A stretch of 64,000 nt of DNA from Pedobacter sp. Leaf194 (GCF_001423945.1 NZ_LMPU01000001.1:580373-644372), one strand, 5' to 3'; shown: positions 1-9,455, counted from the stretch's first letter. The notes: a model not told the origin generated them from the sequence alone. Numbers and translations are program-made.

Positions 1-1075
1 TTCTGATTGTGCGTTTTGGTTTGAAGTCGATGGTTTTTAAAATGCGCATTGCTTCCATCATTACTGCAGAACCGGCAGCGTTATCGGTAGCACCTGTGCC
101 TGCATGCCACGAATCGAAGTGACCGCCAATCATCACCAACTCATCTTTAAGTTTCTTGTCAGTTCCCGGAATTTCGGCAATTACGTTGTAGCCCTGAGGA
201 TCCTGGTCGTAAAATGATGTTTTAATATCTGCCTCTAACTCTACAGGTTTGCCCGCACGGAGTAAGCGTAAAATGTGCAGATAATCTTCAGCTGCTACCT
301 CCAACTCGGGTGAAACTGGTTTAGCATCCAAAGCGTAAGAAGCACCATTACTGGTAAAAAATGTGCCTTGGCCGCCACGTGCGTATGTTAAAATTAAGCC
401 TACTTTTTCTTCTACCAGCATTGCGCTCATGGCCGCACGAACTTCACGCATCTTCATCATTTGCGCCATCATGTTATTAGCACCACCAGGGCGAGGGCCT
501 CTTGCAGCACTGGCTACGGGAGGTTTAGCTTCAGCCATTTTTGCCAAAGTTGTGTCTGCATAACGAGAGAAATCAGCTCTGATGCCACTTTGCAACGGAG
601 CGCCCGCATCCATCATAACAATTTTACCGCTAAGTTTGCCTTTATATTTAGCTAAATCTGCAACACTATCGGCCTTAATTAAAATCACACCCGATTTGAT
701 AGGGCCGTTTGTTCCCGGTGTCCATGCTTTTGGTGAGGCAATAATTGCATGATAGTATGGAAGGGTGGTAGCGGCATAATATTTATCTACCTGCCAGCCT
801 TTGCCAAAAGTGCCCCAGGCTTCTAGATGTGCGTTTTTTAGGCCCCAGTCGGTTAGTTGTTTCATTGCCCATTCCTGCGCTCTCTTTAAGCCTGGTGAAT
901 TAGAAAGGCGTGGGCCGTTTGCATCGGTAAGGTTGAATGAAATGTCCATTACCTTTGAGTTTTCTAAGCCTTCTTTTCTAATTTTTGATACAATTGCGGC
1001 ATCAGGAGTTTCCTGTGCAAAAGCATACAGGCATAAGCCCAAAGCAAATGCTGTGGTTGTAAATCTTTTTATCAT
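1..1075 (-). CDS. M28-family zinc peptidase, secreted (3' end cut by window)
   Basis: Reading leftward from an ATG at 1075, about 358 codons are open to the window edge, so the C-terminus is missing. The first ~20 residues (MIKRFTTTAFALGLCLYAFA) are a signal peptide. A stretch around residues 120-250 resembles the protease-associated (PA) insert of M28 peptidases. Near residue 316 come GGHFDSW and GATDNAAG, which carry the first His and Asp zinc ligands of the M28 fold. The catalytic Glu pair and later ligands lie outside the window. Family members are exported aminopeptidases or carboxypeptidases that trim peptides in the periplasm or outside the cell. Family assignment is firm; substrate is unknown. 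Confidence 0.85.
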   Translation of the reverse strand, partial: MIKRFTTTAFALGLCLYAFAQETPDAAIVSKIRKEGLENSKVMDISFNLTDANGPRLSNSPGLKRAQEWAMKQLTDWGLKNAHLEAWGTFGKGWQVDKYYAATTLPYYHAIIASPKAWTPGTNGPIKSGVILIKADSVADLAKYKGKLSGKIVMMDAGAPLQSGIRADFSRYADTTLAKMAEAKPPVASAARGPRPGGANNMMAQMMKMREVRAAMSAMLVEEKVGLILTYARGGQGTFFTSNGASYALDAKPVSPELEVAAEDYLHILRLLRAGKPVELEADIKTSFYDQDPQGYNVIAEIPGTDKKLKDELVMIGGHFDSWHAGTGATDNAAGSAVMMEAMRILKTIDFKPKRTIR

Positions 1076-1229
1076 TTTTAGTTAGGTTTGATTTATTTTC
1101 ATCTAAAAATAACTTTAATTATAAATTAAATGCTTTTACCATGAGATTTTTACAAGATTTTGCTGGCGTTTAGGTTTTTATCCTTTCATAGTAGCAAAAA
1201 CCGTGGTAATTTAAACCTTATTGAAACGA

Positions 1230-1267
1230 AAAGCCCGCAATCCCGGTTCTTCATCGGGAGCGGACTT
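1230..1267 (-). terminator. Hairpin downstream of the ABC exporter operon
   Basis: On the minus strand an imperfect inverted repeat (AAGTCCGCTCCCG against CGGGATTGCGGGCTT) is followed by TTTTCGTTTC. It lies 64 nt past the stop of the permease gene. The stem has bulges and the T-run is broken, so this is a moderate terminator prediction. Confidence 0.45.
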
Positions 1268-1330
1268 GGAGAGGAAAGAAGGACGTGCTTAAGTTTTAGC
1301 AAAACAATTGCTTTTCAAAAGAAACTCCTG

Positions 1331-2128
1331 CTATTTTATGCTTTTTTTGGACACAATAAAGTAGCCGATAATAAAAAGTACAAGCGCATATATTAAACTG
1401 GTATAAATTTCTTTTGTAAAAATCTCAAAAGCCAACGGGTCGCCACCAGGTTTTACTTTCGTTATTTGTAAGGCAAGTGCAGGCAAACTGTAAGGAATTA
1501 AATATGCATATTTCCAGTTTAAACTTGCTGTAACGATGCCCATAATGGTTCCGATAAAGCCTACGCCCATCGGTTTTAAAAAATCGGCCCAAATTAAACT
1601 CAAAATAAATTGGAGGGATAAAATACCCAGCGATGAAAGAAAAAGTTTGGTGTAAGAATTAATTAAGACTGTTGATGGGTTATACTGATTAAAGGTATAT
1701 TTTGGTACCAGCGCCTGAAGTAAATAACCGAGGCCAAATGTTAATGCAGCAAACAACGCCAGACAAATGAATATAAGCAATACTGCATATAAATATTTGG
1801 CGGCATAGATAGAAAATTTATTTAATGGCTGAGCGAACAGGGTTTTCCAGGTGTCGTTTTTGTGTTCTATATTGTTTACAGAAAATGCCATAAAGATTAC
1901 GTAGAAGGGCATTATCAACATACCCATAACGTTAAGGGTTGCGCCGCTGTATCTAGCCCATAGCATTAGGCCCGGGTAACCCATTTTTAGTATTTTATCT
2001 GAATTGGAATAGAAGCCGAAAGTTACCAGACTACAAATTACAACAGGAAGCAGGATTGCAGCCCAGAAGGCGAGTGTTTTTCTCGATTTGTAGAATTCTG
2101 AAAAGATAGAAATGTATAATGAGCGCAT
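1331..2128 (-). CDS. ABC-2 type transporter permease
   Basis: A 265-residue hydrophobic protein with about six predicted membrane segments (first near residues 22-44, last near 247-259) and no signal peptide. It starts 1 nt after the stop of the ATPase gene at 2130, so the two are co-transcribed and probably translationally coupled. Size, topology and neighbour match the permease half of bacitracin/lantibiotic-type exporters (ABC-2 superfamily). These pump peptides or lipids out of the inner membrane, often for antimicrobial peptide resistance. The substrate cannot be read from sequence. The adjacent LytS/LytTR pair is a plausible regulator, by inference only. Confidence 0.8.
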   Translation of the reverse strand: MRSLYISIFSEFYKSRKTLAFWAAILLPVVICSLVTFGFYSNSDKILKMGYPGLMLWARYSGATLNVMGMLIMPFYVIFMAFSVNNIEHKNDTWKTLFAQPLNKFSIYAAKYLYAVLLIFICLALFAALTFGLGYLLQALVPKYTFNQYNPSTVLINSYTKLFLSSLGILSLQFILSLIWADFLKPMGVGFIGTIMGIVTASLNWKYAYLIPYSLPALALQITKVKPGGDPLAFEIFTKEIYTSLIYALVLFIIGYFIVSKKSIK

Positions 2129-2129
2129 G

Positions 2130-3038
2130 TTAATTATTTTTTGTGATGTCTAGAAACAAGTTTTCTAAATCTTTTCTTTGCTGATAAAGGCTGGAAACCG
2201 TAAAGCCATTTTGCACAAGGAGCGTATTTATTTCGCCGCTATTTTTAGGCGAAGCGAATGGAACAATAATTTTTTTAAGTGTTGATTCTAAAACTTCGAA
2301 GCCTGAAGCCGATAAAAGTTTTGCGGCACTTTCTATCTGATCTACTTCGATTTCGAGCATTGGTTTGCTGAGCAGATGCAACTCGTTAATGGTGCCCTGA
2401 AATAATAAGGAACCTTTGTTAATGATGCCAACATGCGTTGCGGTGCGTTCTATTTCTGCTAGTAAATGACTGGATACAAGTATTGTTTTATTGTGTTTGG
2501 TGGCTAAATCTATCATCAGGTTACGAACCTCAATAATACCATTAGGGTCTAAGCCGTTTGTGGGTTCATCTAATAAAAGCAGTTCGGGATCGGAAACCAG
2601 TGCCAGTGCGATTCCAAGTCGCTGTTTCATGCCTAAGGAGTATTTACTGGATTTTTTATTCGCAGCTTCTGTTAAACCTACAAGCGCCAGCATGTCATCT
2701 GCTTTGCTTTTTTTAATGCCTAATAAAATGCAACGGTTAATTAAATTTTCTTTACCACTTAAATGGCCGTAAATGGCAGGTTGTTCTACCAATGCGCCCA
2801 CTCGTTTTAAGGTTGCAATCCGGTTGCGGTTAATTTCTTTTCCAAAAATAAAAACCTGGTCAGCTGGCGACTGAAGCAGATTTAATAATATTTTTATTGT
2901 TGTGGTTTTGCCGGCACCATTCGGCCCCAGAAAACCATATATACTGCCGTTTGGCACTTGTAAGGACAAATCTTTAACAACGGTTTGGTTACCGAAGTTA
3001 TAGGTTAAGCCAACAGTTTCGATTGCGAAATTGCTCAT
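2130..3038 (-). CDS. ABC transporter ATP-binding protein
   Basis: A 302-residue ATPase. The Walker A motif GPNGAGKTT is at residues 38-46, the signature region SLGMKQR at about 134, and Walker B plus D-loop LLLLDEPTNGLDP follow. The C-terminal ~90 residues form the extension typical of BcrA-like subunits (CcmA/multidrug type). It powers export through the permease encoded immediately downstream, with 1 nt between the genes. The small membrane protein gene ends 1 nt upstream, so the three form one operon. The start MSNFAIETVG fits the family length. Confidence 0.92.
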   Translation of the reverse strand: MSNFAIETVGLTYNFGNQTVVKDLSLQVPNGSIYGFLGPNGAGKTTTIKILLNLLQSPADQVFIFGKEINRNRIATLKRVGALVEQPAIYGHLSGKENLINRCILLGIKKSKADDMLALVGLTEAANKKSSKYSLGMKQRLGIALALVSDPELLLLDEPTNGLDPNGIIEVRNLMIDLATKHNKTILVSSHLLAEIERTATHVGIINKGSLLFQGTINELHLLSKPMLEIEVDQIESAAKLLSASGFEVLESTLKKIIVPFASPKNSGEINTLLVQNGFTVSSLYQQRKDLENLFLDITKNN

Positions 3039-3039
3039 A

Positions 3040-3300
3040 CTATTTAAAAATAGCAGTTGCTTGTTTTACAACAGATGTTGAAGTTTTAGCAGGCTTAACT
3101 ACTATTTCACCAGTTGCATTTTGGTTTGTATTGATAGTAAGTGAGAAAACCATTAACATAAATACTGGCAATAATAAAAGTAAAAATGGCGAGGTGTTGG
3201 CTAACTTTTTCATAATTGGTTCATTTAGTTTAAGAGCGGTGAAACGTTCAGCGGTAATTGATAGTTGATTTTTTGATGTGTTTACTGCTGACGTTTTCAT
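3040..3300 (-). CDS. Small membrane-anchored protein of the ABC operon
   Basis: An 86-residue product when started at the ATG at 3300 (MKTSAVNT). An ATG at 3324 would add eight residues, but the MKTS start is more typical. One strong membrane segment (LLLLLPVFMLMVFSLTI) lies near residues 41-57, followed by about 30 polar residues. No known domain was recognised. It ends 1 nt before the ATPase gene, so it is the first gene of the operon; it could be an accessory subunit or a regulator of the exporter, but nothing in the sequence proves a role. Confidence 0.6.
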   Translation of the reverse strand: MKTSAVNTSKNQLSITAERFTALKLNEPIMKKLANTSPFLLLLLPVFMLMVFSLTINTNQNATGEIVVKPAKTSTSVVKQATAIFK

Positions 3301-3472
3301 AATTGTTTCGTTTTGATGATTCAAAGAAACACAAGAAAATAACGCTGCTAAAATCTATTATACCAAGTGTTAAAGATTATAGATAAACTGGCATTTTTGG
3401 CGTTTGTCGATAAATTTTGGCCATTGGGCCGTTGGTAGAAAAAAAAAGCCAGTTGGTAGATTGTGTAGTTAA

Positions 3473-4579
3473 ATGCAACTTTCTTTATTTATTTTGGTTG
3501 CATCATTTTTTGTAGGACTGATAACCTACATTCCTATAATTTTAAATATGAAGAAAAGCAAAGGGCCTTTAATTTTACACTGTTTTTTTTGGAGTTTCGT
3601 ACTAATCATTGCAGCGTTTTTCATGATAAATGGCAACGAACATCCAACCATGAAAAGACAATTCATTTCATATGGAGGATTCGGAATCTTAAACGTTTCG
3701 CTGTTCTATATCAACTATATTTTTTTAATTCCTGAATTAATTAAAAAAAGGAAAAAGTATTGGCTGTACGTTTTTGCCTTCTTTTTACTTATTGTTGCTT
3801 CGGCACTTGTTAAGACAACCATTGCGGTTTTGAATCCTTCAGATATGATGAGTTTTCAAGTGGAAGGCAAAAAGGCTGAGTATACCGTAAATGAATATGT
3901 AATTGCCAAATTGTTAGTTGCGGGTTTTTTCCTGGTTAGCAGTTCAATAATTAGTTTTATTATCGATTGGTTCTCCAGTCAGCGGGTACAGCGTAATCTG
4001 GAAAGCGAGCGCCGTGAAATGGAACTTCAGTTTTTGAAATCGCAGTTAAACCCACACTTTTTATTTAATTCACTAAACAACATATACTCTTTAGCTTATC
4101 AGAAATCGGATAAAACGGCCGATGCCATTATGAAACTTTCTGAGATTATGCGCTACATGATTTATGAAAGCAATACGCCAACGGTTTCTTTAAGTAAAGA
4201 GGTGGATTACCTTAAAAATTACATTGAGTTACAAAAAATCAGATTTAAAGATGGCGCCTTCGTGGAAATGACATTAAACGGCGAAATTGATGATCAGAAA
4301 ATTGTTCCACTGATGTTAATCTCTTTTGTTGAGAATGCATTTAAACATGGCGTGGTTACCGACCCGCAGGAACCCGTTAAAATTGACATTATCGCAAATC
4401 AGAAAATTTTGCATTTCAGCGTTATCAACAAGAAAAATAACCAAAATAAAGATGCTCAGGGTGGGGTGGGTTTAACGAATGTAGAACGCCGTCTTCAGTT
4501 GATTTATCCTGACAGATATAAATTAAATGTTGTAAATTCGGCTACTCATTATACTTGTGAGTTGATGATTGATATTTAA
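3473..4579 (+). CDS. LytS/YesM-type sensor histidine kinase
   Basis: A 368-residue membrane kinase. Five hydrophobic segments occupy about residues 1-165 (near 3-24, 33-52, 68-90, 96-118 and 143-165) with no obvious large periplasmic sensor domain. A short linker leads to the His_kinase domain (PF06580 type) with the H-box QLNPHFLFNSLNNIY, phospho-acceptor His195. The ATP-binding part has the N-box SFVENAFKHG and a glycine-rich GGVGLTNVERR. It phosphorylates the LytTR regulator encoded 61 nt downstream. The gene is divergent from the ABC operon, with 172 nt between the start codons, which suggests but does not show shared control. Confidence 0.92.
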   Translation: MQLSLFILVASFFVGLITYIPIILNMKKSKGPLILHCFFWSFVLIIAAFFMINGNEHPTMKRQFISYGGFGILNVSLFYINYIFLIPELIKKRKKYWLYVFAFFLLIVASALVKTTIAVLNPSDMMSFQVEGKKAEYTVNEYVIAKLLVAGFFLVSSSIISFIIDWFSSQRVQRNLESERREMELQFLKSQLNPHFLFNSLNNIYSLAYQKSDKTADAIMKLSEIMRYMIYESNTPTVSLSKEVDYLKNYIELQKIRFKDGAFVEMTLNGEIDDQKIVPLMLISFVENAFKHGVVTDPQEPVKIDIIANQKILHFSVINKKNNQNKDAQGGVGLTNVERRLQLIYPDRYKLNVVNSATHYTCELMIDI

Positions 4580-4640
4580 GTTTCGAACCAACTAACTAAA
4601 TTTACCTGTCTGTTTTACTAAATTATAGCTGCTACTAAAA

Positions 4641-5390
4641 ATGAACTTAAACTGTATTGTTGTTGATGATGAGCCGTTAGCGCTTGATATTTTGGAAGAT
4701 TATATATCCAAAGTACCTTTTTTAACAATGGTTAAAAGATGCGAAAACCCGATTGAAGCTTTACAAATTGTTCAGGGTGGCGGTGTAGATCTTGTTTTTT
4801 TAGATATCCAGATGCCAGAGCTTACCGGCATCCAGTTTCTAAAAATTGCCGGCAACAAATGCCATTATATTTTAACCACGGCTTACCCGCAGTATGCCTT
4901 GGAAAGTTACGACCTAAACGTTTCTGATTATCTTTTGAAACCGATAGCATTCGATCGCTTTTATAAAGCTGTAGAGAAAGTACATAATCAGGCAAAACCT
5001 GCAGATGTAGGGCCACCGCCTATACAGCCGTTGGTAACTGCAGCCCCGTTCTCGGGTAGTCCGAACCCGGTCCAGGATTTTATTTTTGTTAAAACAGAAC
5101 ACAAAATCCAAAAGATTTATCTGCACGACATTTTATATATCGAAGGATTAAAGGATTACATTTCTATTTTTACAAAGGATGAGCGGATCATTACGCTGCA
5201 GAGCATGAAGAAAATGGAAGAAGCGTTACCTCAAAGTCAGTTCATAAGGGTTCATAAATCTTACATTGTTGCGGTCGACAAAATTGAAAGTATAGAACGT
5301 AGCCGAATTACGATTAACAAGAAAATAATTCCTGTCGGAGATACCTATCGCGATGAGTTTTTTAAAGTAATCGGCAATAAAAATATTTAA
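4641..5390 (+). CDS. LytTR-family response regulator
   Basis: A 249-residue two-domain regulator. The receiver domain (about residues 1-115) has the acidic pair DD at 9-10, phospho-acceptor Asp55 in LDIQMPE, and the conserved Lys in DYLLKPI. A Pro-rich linker leads to a LytTR DNA-binding domain (about 148-245), seen from FVKTEHKIQKI, LYIEGLKDY and FIRVHKSYIV. LytTR domains bind paired direct repeats in promoters. It is the cognate partner of the kinase just upstream. The stop codon overlaps the convergent plsC-like gene by 4 nt. Confidence 0.93.
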   Translation: MNLNCIVVDDEPLALDILEDYISKVPFLTMVKRCENPIEALQIVQGGGVDLVFLDIQMPELTGIQFLKIAGNKCHYILTTAYPQYALESYDLNVSDYLLKPIAFDRFYKAVEKVHNQAKPADVGPPPIQPLVTAAPFSGSPNPVQDFIFVKTEHKIQKIYLHDILYIEGLKDYISIFTKDERIITLQSMKKMEEALPQSQFIRVHKSYIVAVDKIESIERSRITINKKIIPVGDTYRDEFFKVIGNKNI

Positions 5391-6139
5391 GAAACCTGGC
5401 TGGTAGCCTGCCCGAGGACTTTTCTAATTTCGGTTTCAACCTCTAGGGTAATTTCATTTGGTGTTTTATCGGCAGGTTCAATAGGTTTTAAAACCGTCCA
5501 CCGTAAAGCGTTACCTGTTGTAAGCGGGTACATCCCGAAGCGAACAATTTTCCATGAGTTTTCTATCGCAACTGGTACCACCAAGGCATTTGGAACCGCT
5601 TTTAATAACGTTGCAATGCCGCCAAACTGAAAGGTTTTTACCTGCCCGTCTTTAGCCCTGGTGCCTTCCGGAAATATTACCGTGCTCCAATTATTTTCTT
5701 TCATTCTCCGGCCCAGCTTAATAATTTCTGATATTGCCTGCTTATTATCTTTACGATCGATATTTGCACCACCGCCAACGCGTAGGTTTATGGAAATTGA
5801 AGGAATACCTTTTGTGAGCTCGATTTTGGAAATGAACTTTGCATGATGCCTCCGTAAAAACCATATTAACGATGGAATATCGTACATGCTTTGATGATTG
5901 GCAGCAAATATTATTGGTCGGTCTGTAGGCAAATTGAATTCATTTTTAAACGAAATCGAATTTAAAAGAAAGATTTGCGAGTAGGTAAGGAAAAAATTTA
6001 GCGCATCAACTGAAATTTTATGGGCCTTGTAGCCAAAAAACTTAATGCAAATCCATTGTATCGGATGAAAAATGCAGAGGCTTAATCCAAAGGAAAAATA
6101 AAATAAAGGGGTTAATATGTAGCCGAAAAATTTGCTCAT
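5387..6139 (-). CDS. 1-acyl-sn-glycerol-3-phosphate acyltransferase (PlsC family)
   Basis: A 250-residue membrane-associated acyltransferase. Block I NHQSMYD (NHx4D) near residue 82 holds the catalytic His/Asp pair, and block III FPEGTRAKDG binds the phosphate of the acceptor. An N-terminal hydrophobic segment anchors it in the inner membrane. It is expected to move an acyl chain to the sn-2 position of lysophosphatidate in phospholipid synthesis. It overlaps the convergent LytTR gene by 4 nt. A good -7 promoter box lies 19 nt upstream. Other acyl acceptors, such as ornithine lipids, cannot be ruled out. Confidence 0.9.
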   Translation of the reverse strand: MSKFFGYILTPLFYFSFGLSLCIFHPIQWICIKFFGYKAHKISVDALNFFLTYSQIFLLNSISFKNEFNLPTDRPIIFAANHQSMYDIPSLIWFLRRHHAKFISKIELTKGIPSISINLRVGGGANIDRKDNKQAISEIIKLGRRMKENNWSTVIFPEGTRAKDGQVKTFQFGGIATLLKAVPNALVVPVAIENSWKIVRFGMYPLTTGNALRWTVLKPIEPADKTPNEITLEVETEIRKVLGQATSQVS

Positions 6140-6157
6140 GTGGTTAGTTTAACTGTA

Positions 6158-6166
6158 GCAAAGATA
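6158..6166 (-). promoter_or_regulatory. -7 promoter box of the plsC-like gene
   Basis: The minus strand reads TATCTTTGC, an exact match to the Bacteroidota -7 element TAnnTTTG. It ends 18 nt before the ATG at 6139. A TTG sits about 16 nt upstream but the -33 element is weak. Confidence 0.6.
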
Positions 6167-6314
6167 GAAATATTGTGTGTCGCAATAAAATCAAATGAAT
6201 TAGATTATTCGGGAAGTGTAATAAGAGCCTGTCATCATATTCAAGCTCAAAAGCCTTTAACAATGAAGATATTTTCTTTCAAAAGTTCTTTGCAAATGGC
6301 GTTTTTCCGAGGTT

Positions 6315-6869
6315 TTACAATTCGTTGTTTATCATCATCAGCTTTGCTTTTAAAATTGCGGCTACACTCATCGAATCTGTAATTTCTCCCTTTAATACCA
6401 TTTGATAAGCCTCTTCGAAAGGCAATTTTTTAACAACCAGTTGTTCTGTTTCTTCAGGCATTGCAATGCCGTGGATTAATCCTGTAGCAATATAAATAAT
6501 GCTTAACTCATCACTTACCGAATTTGACAAATGCATTCGCTGAATCTCTTTCCACTGTTTTGCACTCATTCCGGTTTCTTCAAGCAATTCTCTCCTGGCG
6601 CTGTCGATAGGTTCTCCGTTTAACGGGCCACCGCCTTCCGGTATTTCCCAGCTGTAAGCTTTTAACGGAAAACGATATTGCCCAACCAGCCAGGTATTGT
6701 ATTCTTCATCCAAGGGCAAAATACCGATAGCGAAATTTTTAAAATGCACTTCGCCATAAATTCCTTCGCCACCGGATGGGTTGATTACCTGATGTTCAGT
6801 AATTCTAATCCAGTTATTATCATATTTAACTTCGCTTTCCAGGGTTTTCCAGGGATTAATTTCTTCCAT
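6315..6869 (-). CDS. Nudix hydrolase, ADP-ribose pyrophosphatase-like
   Basis: A 184-residue cytoplasmic hydrolase. The Nudix helix is clear in GGGPLNGE followed by RRELLEETGM; the metal-binding Glu residues of REx2EE are intact. The gap between the first Glu and the RE pair is one residue shorter than the textbook Gx5Ex7RE spacing. The flanking IRITEHQVINPSG and WLVGQYRFPLKAYSWEIPEG match ADP-ribose/nucleoside diphosphate-sugar pyrophosphatases, which split NDP-sugars to NMP plus sugar phosphate. A weak -7-like TATCTTG lies 4 nt before the ATG. Single gene, opposite in orientation to no close partner. Confidence 0.88.
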   Translation of the reverse strand: MEEINPWKTLESEVKYDNNWIRITEHQVINPSGGEGIYGEVHFKNFAIGILPLDEEYNTWLVGQYRFPLKAYSWEIPEGGGPLNGEPIDSARRELLEETGMSAKQWKEIQRMHLSNSVSDELSIIYIATGLIHGIAMPEETEQLVVKKLPFEEAYQMVLKGEITDSMSVAAILKAKLMMINNEL

Positions 6870-6920
6870 ATTGCAAGATAGAAAATTGGTGGCTTTTCAA
6901 TCGACTTTGCCGGTTTATAT

Positions 6921-6954
6921 AAAAAAAGCGCTTTAAATTTCTTTAAAGCGCTTT
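6921..6954 (-). terminator. Strong terminator of the TonB-dependent receptor gene
   Basis: A perfect 13-bp stem (AAAGCGCTTTAAA at 6925-6937, TTTAAAGCGCTTT at 6942-6954) with a 4-nt loop lies 9 nt past the receptor stop. On the minus strand it runs into a stretch of seven T. Each arm is itself palindromic. Confidence 0.85.
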
Positions 6955-6962
6955 AAGATGTT

Positions 6963-9455
6963 TTAGAATGAACCTTCGTCAGGTCTGTTTTCCTGTTGGT
7001 CGTCCTTTTTAGGTTTTTTAGTGTTGTTAAACAATGTTTTCCCGAAACGGTAAGAGAATGTTATGTTACCCATTGTACCTTGCATCTGGCGTTGAAAATC
7101 AACGATGGTTGCGGCATCTTCTGTGGTCATGCTCCATCTACGGGTGTTAAATACATCTCTAACGTTGAAACTAAGCGAAGCTTTTTTGTTCGGGAAATCG
7201 TATTTCGCACCACCATCAATGCCGTACATGGCATTACGTTTACCCTGCGCCATCACTTCCGGGGCTCTGTAATCGCCACGAACCTGCAATGATAAATTTT
7301 TAACAACTGTTAGGTTTCCGGTAATGTTTGCATTCCAGCTAAAGCCGCTTGTTGTTGCAATATTAAAGCGGTCATCGCCAAAAAATTTGCTTTGGTACAG
7401 ATTTACGTTTGTGGTAAAGTTTAGTGCTTTAATTAAATCGAAACGGCCAATTAACTCTAAACCGCTATTAATCTGGCGGGAAAGGTTTTGAGGTGTCGAG
7501 GTAATAATTCCGTTAATATCAGGCGTACTCCTAACCCTTTGGATAACATCATTGGTTTGACGATAATATAAGCTAGATGTTAAAGTTACCTTTTTAAAAT
7601 ATTTACTGTAGCCTAACTCAAATGAATGCACATCTTCAGGTAATAAATTTGGGTTACCAGCTCTGTAGTTTAGCGGGTCAGAAACGTCTAAAAATGGGTT
7701 TGTATCCCAAGGCCTCGGACGATTAACCCGGCGGGTATAACTTAATTGGATGGTATTATCGCCCTTAAGTTTTTGTGTTAAAAATACACTTGGGTATAAC
7801 CTTTTGTAATGAATGTTTCCGGCGCTGCTTGTGAGCACGTTATTTGTATAACCTTCCAGATGGGTATCCAAACGGGCATCTTCGGCTCTTAAACCCAATT
7901 GATATCCAAAATCTTTAATTTGATTCTGATAATTTAAATAGAGTGCATGCACCTGATCCTTGCTATCGAAATTGTTAATTAGTCTGTTGTTTTGAACATA
8001 AATATTCGTTGCATTTAATATTGAATCGGCGTACTGGCCATTATCGCCAAGGCGGATTTGGCTGCGATAACCTGCTTCAATTTTTCCGGCTTTGCCAACA
8101 GGCAAACTATAATCAGCCTGGATGTTGTAATTGGTATTATCGCCGGTATTAAAAGTACGCTGAAGGCTTCGGTTAAGGTTTATTGCTGCGCCGTTTAAAT
8201 TCGTAACGTTGGTGTTGTAAGTCTGGTCGTTATCATTTGTGCCATAAGAATAACCAAAGTTAAAGGTTAGTTCCTCCTTTGGTCTTTTAAATTTCTGACT
8301 GTAATCAAGATTTAAATCGTAGCTATTTCCGGTGCCGCTTGTTACGTTATTTCTGTTGCTTAATAAAACAGGGTTTAAAGAAGCGCCCAATTGCCTGATA
8401 TTAATGGCCTCGTTGCGGTCGTTATCACGGGCATTAAATCCTCCTGATAAACTCAAAACACTCTTTGGCGCAACATAATAATCAATGCCCGCTTTAGCAT
8501 TATGCCCTTTATCTAACGATGAAGAAACCGTGTTCTGGTTCGCAAATACCGTTGAACTTGGCGAATTCTTGTAGGTAATATCCTGAAAACCACCACCAAT
8601 ACGGTTTCCGTAACGGTAGCTGTAGTTTCCGTAAACATTAACTTTGCTATTTTGAAAACTCAAATTGGTATTTGCATTGTAGTTATCGCGGTTACCGGCC
8701 GTTAAAGCCACCGACCCGTTAAAGCCAAGTTTCGTATTTTTCTTTAGAACGATGTTAATAATACCCGACTGGCCCTCAGCATCATACTTTGCCGAAGGGT
8801 TTGTAATAACTTCAACACTTTCAATGGAACTTGCAGGAATAGATTGCAAAATCTGGGCAACGTTTCCGCCCGCTATTAAAGAGGGTTTACCATCGATTAA
8901 AACTTTTACACCTGTAGAGCCACGTAAACTCACGTTTCCATCCATATCGGTAGATACTGAAGGTACGTTTTGTAATAAATCGCCGGCAGAACCACCTTCG
9001 CTCACCAAACTCTGATCAACAGAGAAAACCTTCTTATCAATACCCATTTGAATGGCCGCCTTCTGCGCTGTAACCGTAACGTCTTTCAGTACATTACCAG
9101 CGGCAGGGTTCATTTTTATGTCACCAAAATTTAGTGTGCCTGTTGCAGCAGTAATTGAAACATTATCTCTTACCATGGTTTGGTAGCCTACAAAACTTAT
9201 TTTAAAAGTAAAGGTTCCGGTAGGTAAATCGGCCATGGTAAAGGCGCCGTTGATATCGGTTTGCGCAACTTTAACATTTGCCTTTGTTTCCTTATTAATT
9301 AATACAGCTGTAGCAAAAGGGATGGTCTCCTGCGTTTTAGCATCTTTAAGCACACCAGAAATTTTGGCTTTGTTACCTGTTTGAGCAAATAAACTGAAAG
9401 AAAGTAGCAAAAAGAAAGTGGCAATTTTTATCGTTTTTGAATGTAAAAGTCTCAT
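6963..9455 (-). CDS. TonB-dependent outer-membrane receptor with CarboxypepD-like domain
   Basis: An 830-residue outer-membrane protein. Residues 1-24 are a signal peptide. Residues ~30-115 form a carboxypeptidase-regulatory-like beta domain (KISGVLKDAKTQETIPFATA). A plug domain follows (about 130-240, with GSAGDLLQNVPSVSTD and SIESVEVITNPSAKYDAEGQ). The rest is a beta-barrel of the OMP_b-brl_3 type, with VNRPRPWDTNPFLD and NLLPEDVHSFELGYSKYFK. Proteins of this type import siderophores, peptides or unknown ligands using TonB energy. It has no SusD partner here, so it is not a classical SusC. It stands alone with its own terminator; the ligand is unknown. Confidence 0.9.
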   Translation of the reverse strand: MRLLHSKTIKIATFFLLLSFSLFAQTGNKAKISGVLKDAKTQETIPFATAVLINKETKANVKVAQTDINGAFTMADLPTGTFTFKISFVGYQTMVRDNVSITAATGTLNFGDIKMNPAAGNVLKDVTVTAQKAAIQMGIDKKVFSVDQSLVSEGGSAGDLLQNVPSVSTDMDGNVSLRGSTGVKVLIDGKPSLIAGGNVAQILQSIPASSIESVEVITNPSAKYDAEGQSGIINIVLKKNTKLGFNGSVALTAGNRDNYNANTNLSFQNSKVNVYGNYSYRYGNRIGGGFQDITYKNSPSSTVFANQNTVSSSLDKGHNAKAGIDYYVAPKSVLSLSGGFNARDNDRNEAINIRQLGASLNPVLLSNRNNVTSGTGNSYDLNLDYSQKFKRPKEELTFNFGYSYGTNDNDQTYNTNVTNLNGAAINLNRSLQRTFNTGDNTNYNIQADYSLPVGKAGKIEAGYRSQIRLGDNGQYADSILNATNIYVQNNRLINNFDSKDQVHALYLNYQNQIKDFGYQLGLRAEDARLDTHLEGYTNNVLTSSAGNIHYKRLYPSVFLTQKLKGDNTIQLSYTRRVNRPRPWDTNPFLDVSDPLNYRAGNPNLLPEDVHSFELGYSKYFKKVTLTSSLYYRQTNDVIQRVRSTPDINGIITSTPQNLSRQINSGLELIGRFDLIKALNFTTNVNLYQSKFFGDDRFNIATTSGFSWNANITGNLTVVKNLSLQVRGDYRAPEVMAQGKRNAMYGIDGGAKYDFPNKKASLSFNVRDVFNTRRWSMTTEDAATIVDFQRQMQGTMGNITFSYRFGKTLFNNTKKPKKDDQQENRPDEGSF

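Noticed and set aside
2491-2772. 93-codon plus-strand frame inside the ABC ATPase gene
   Set aside because: Shadow of the real minus-strand gene, whose Walker motifs are intact.
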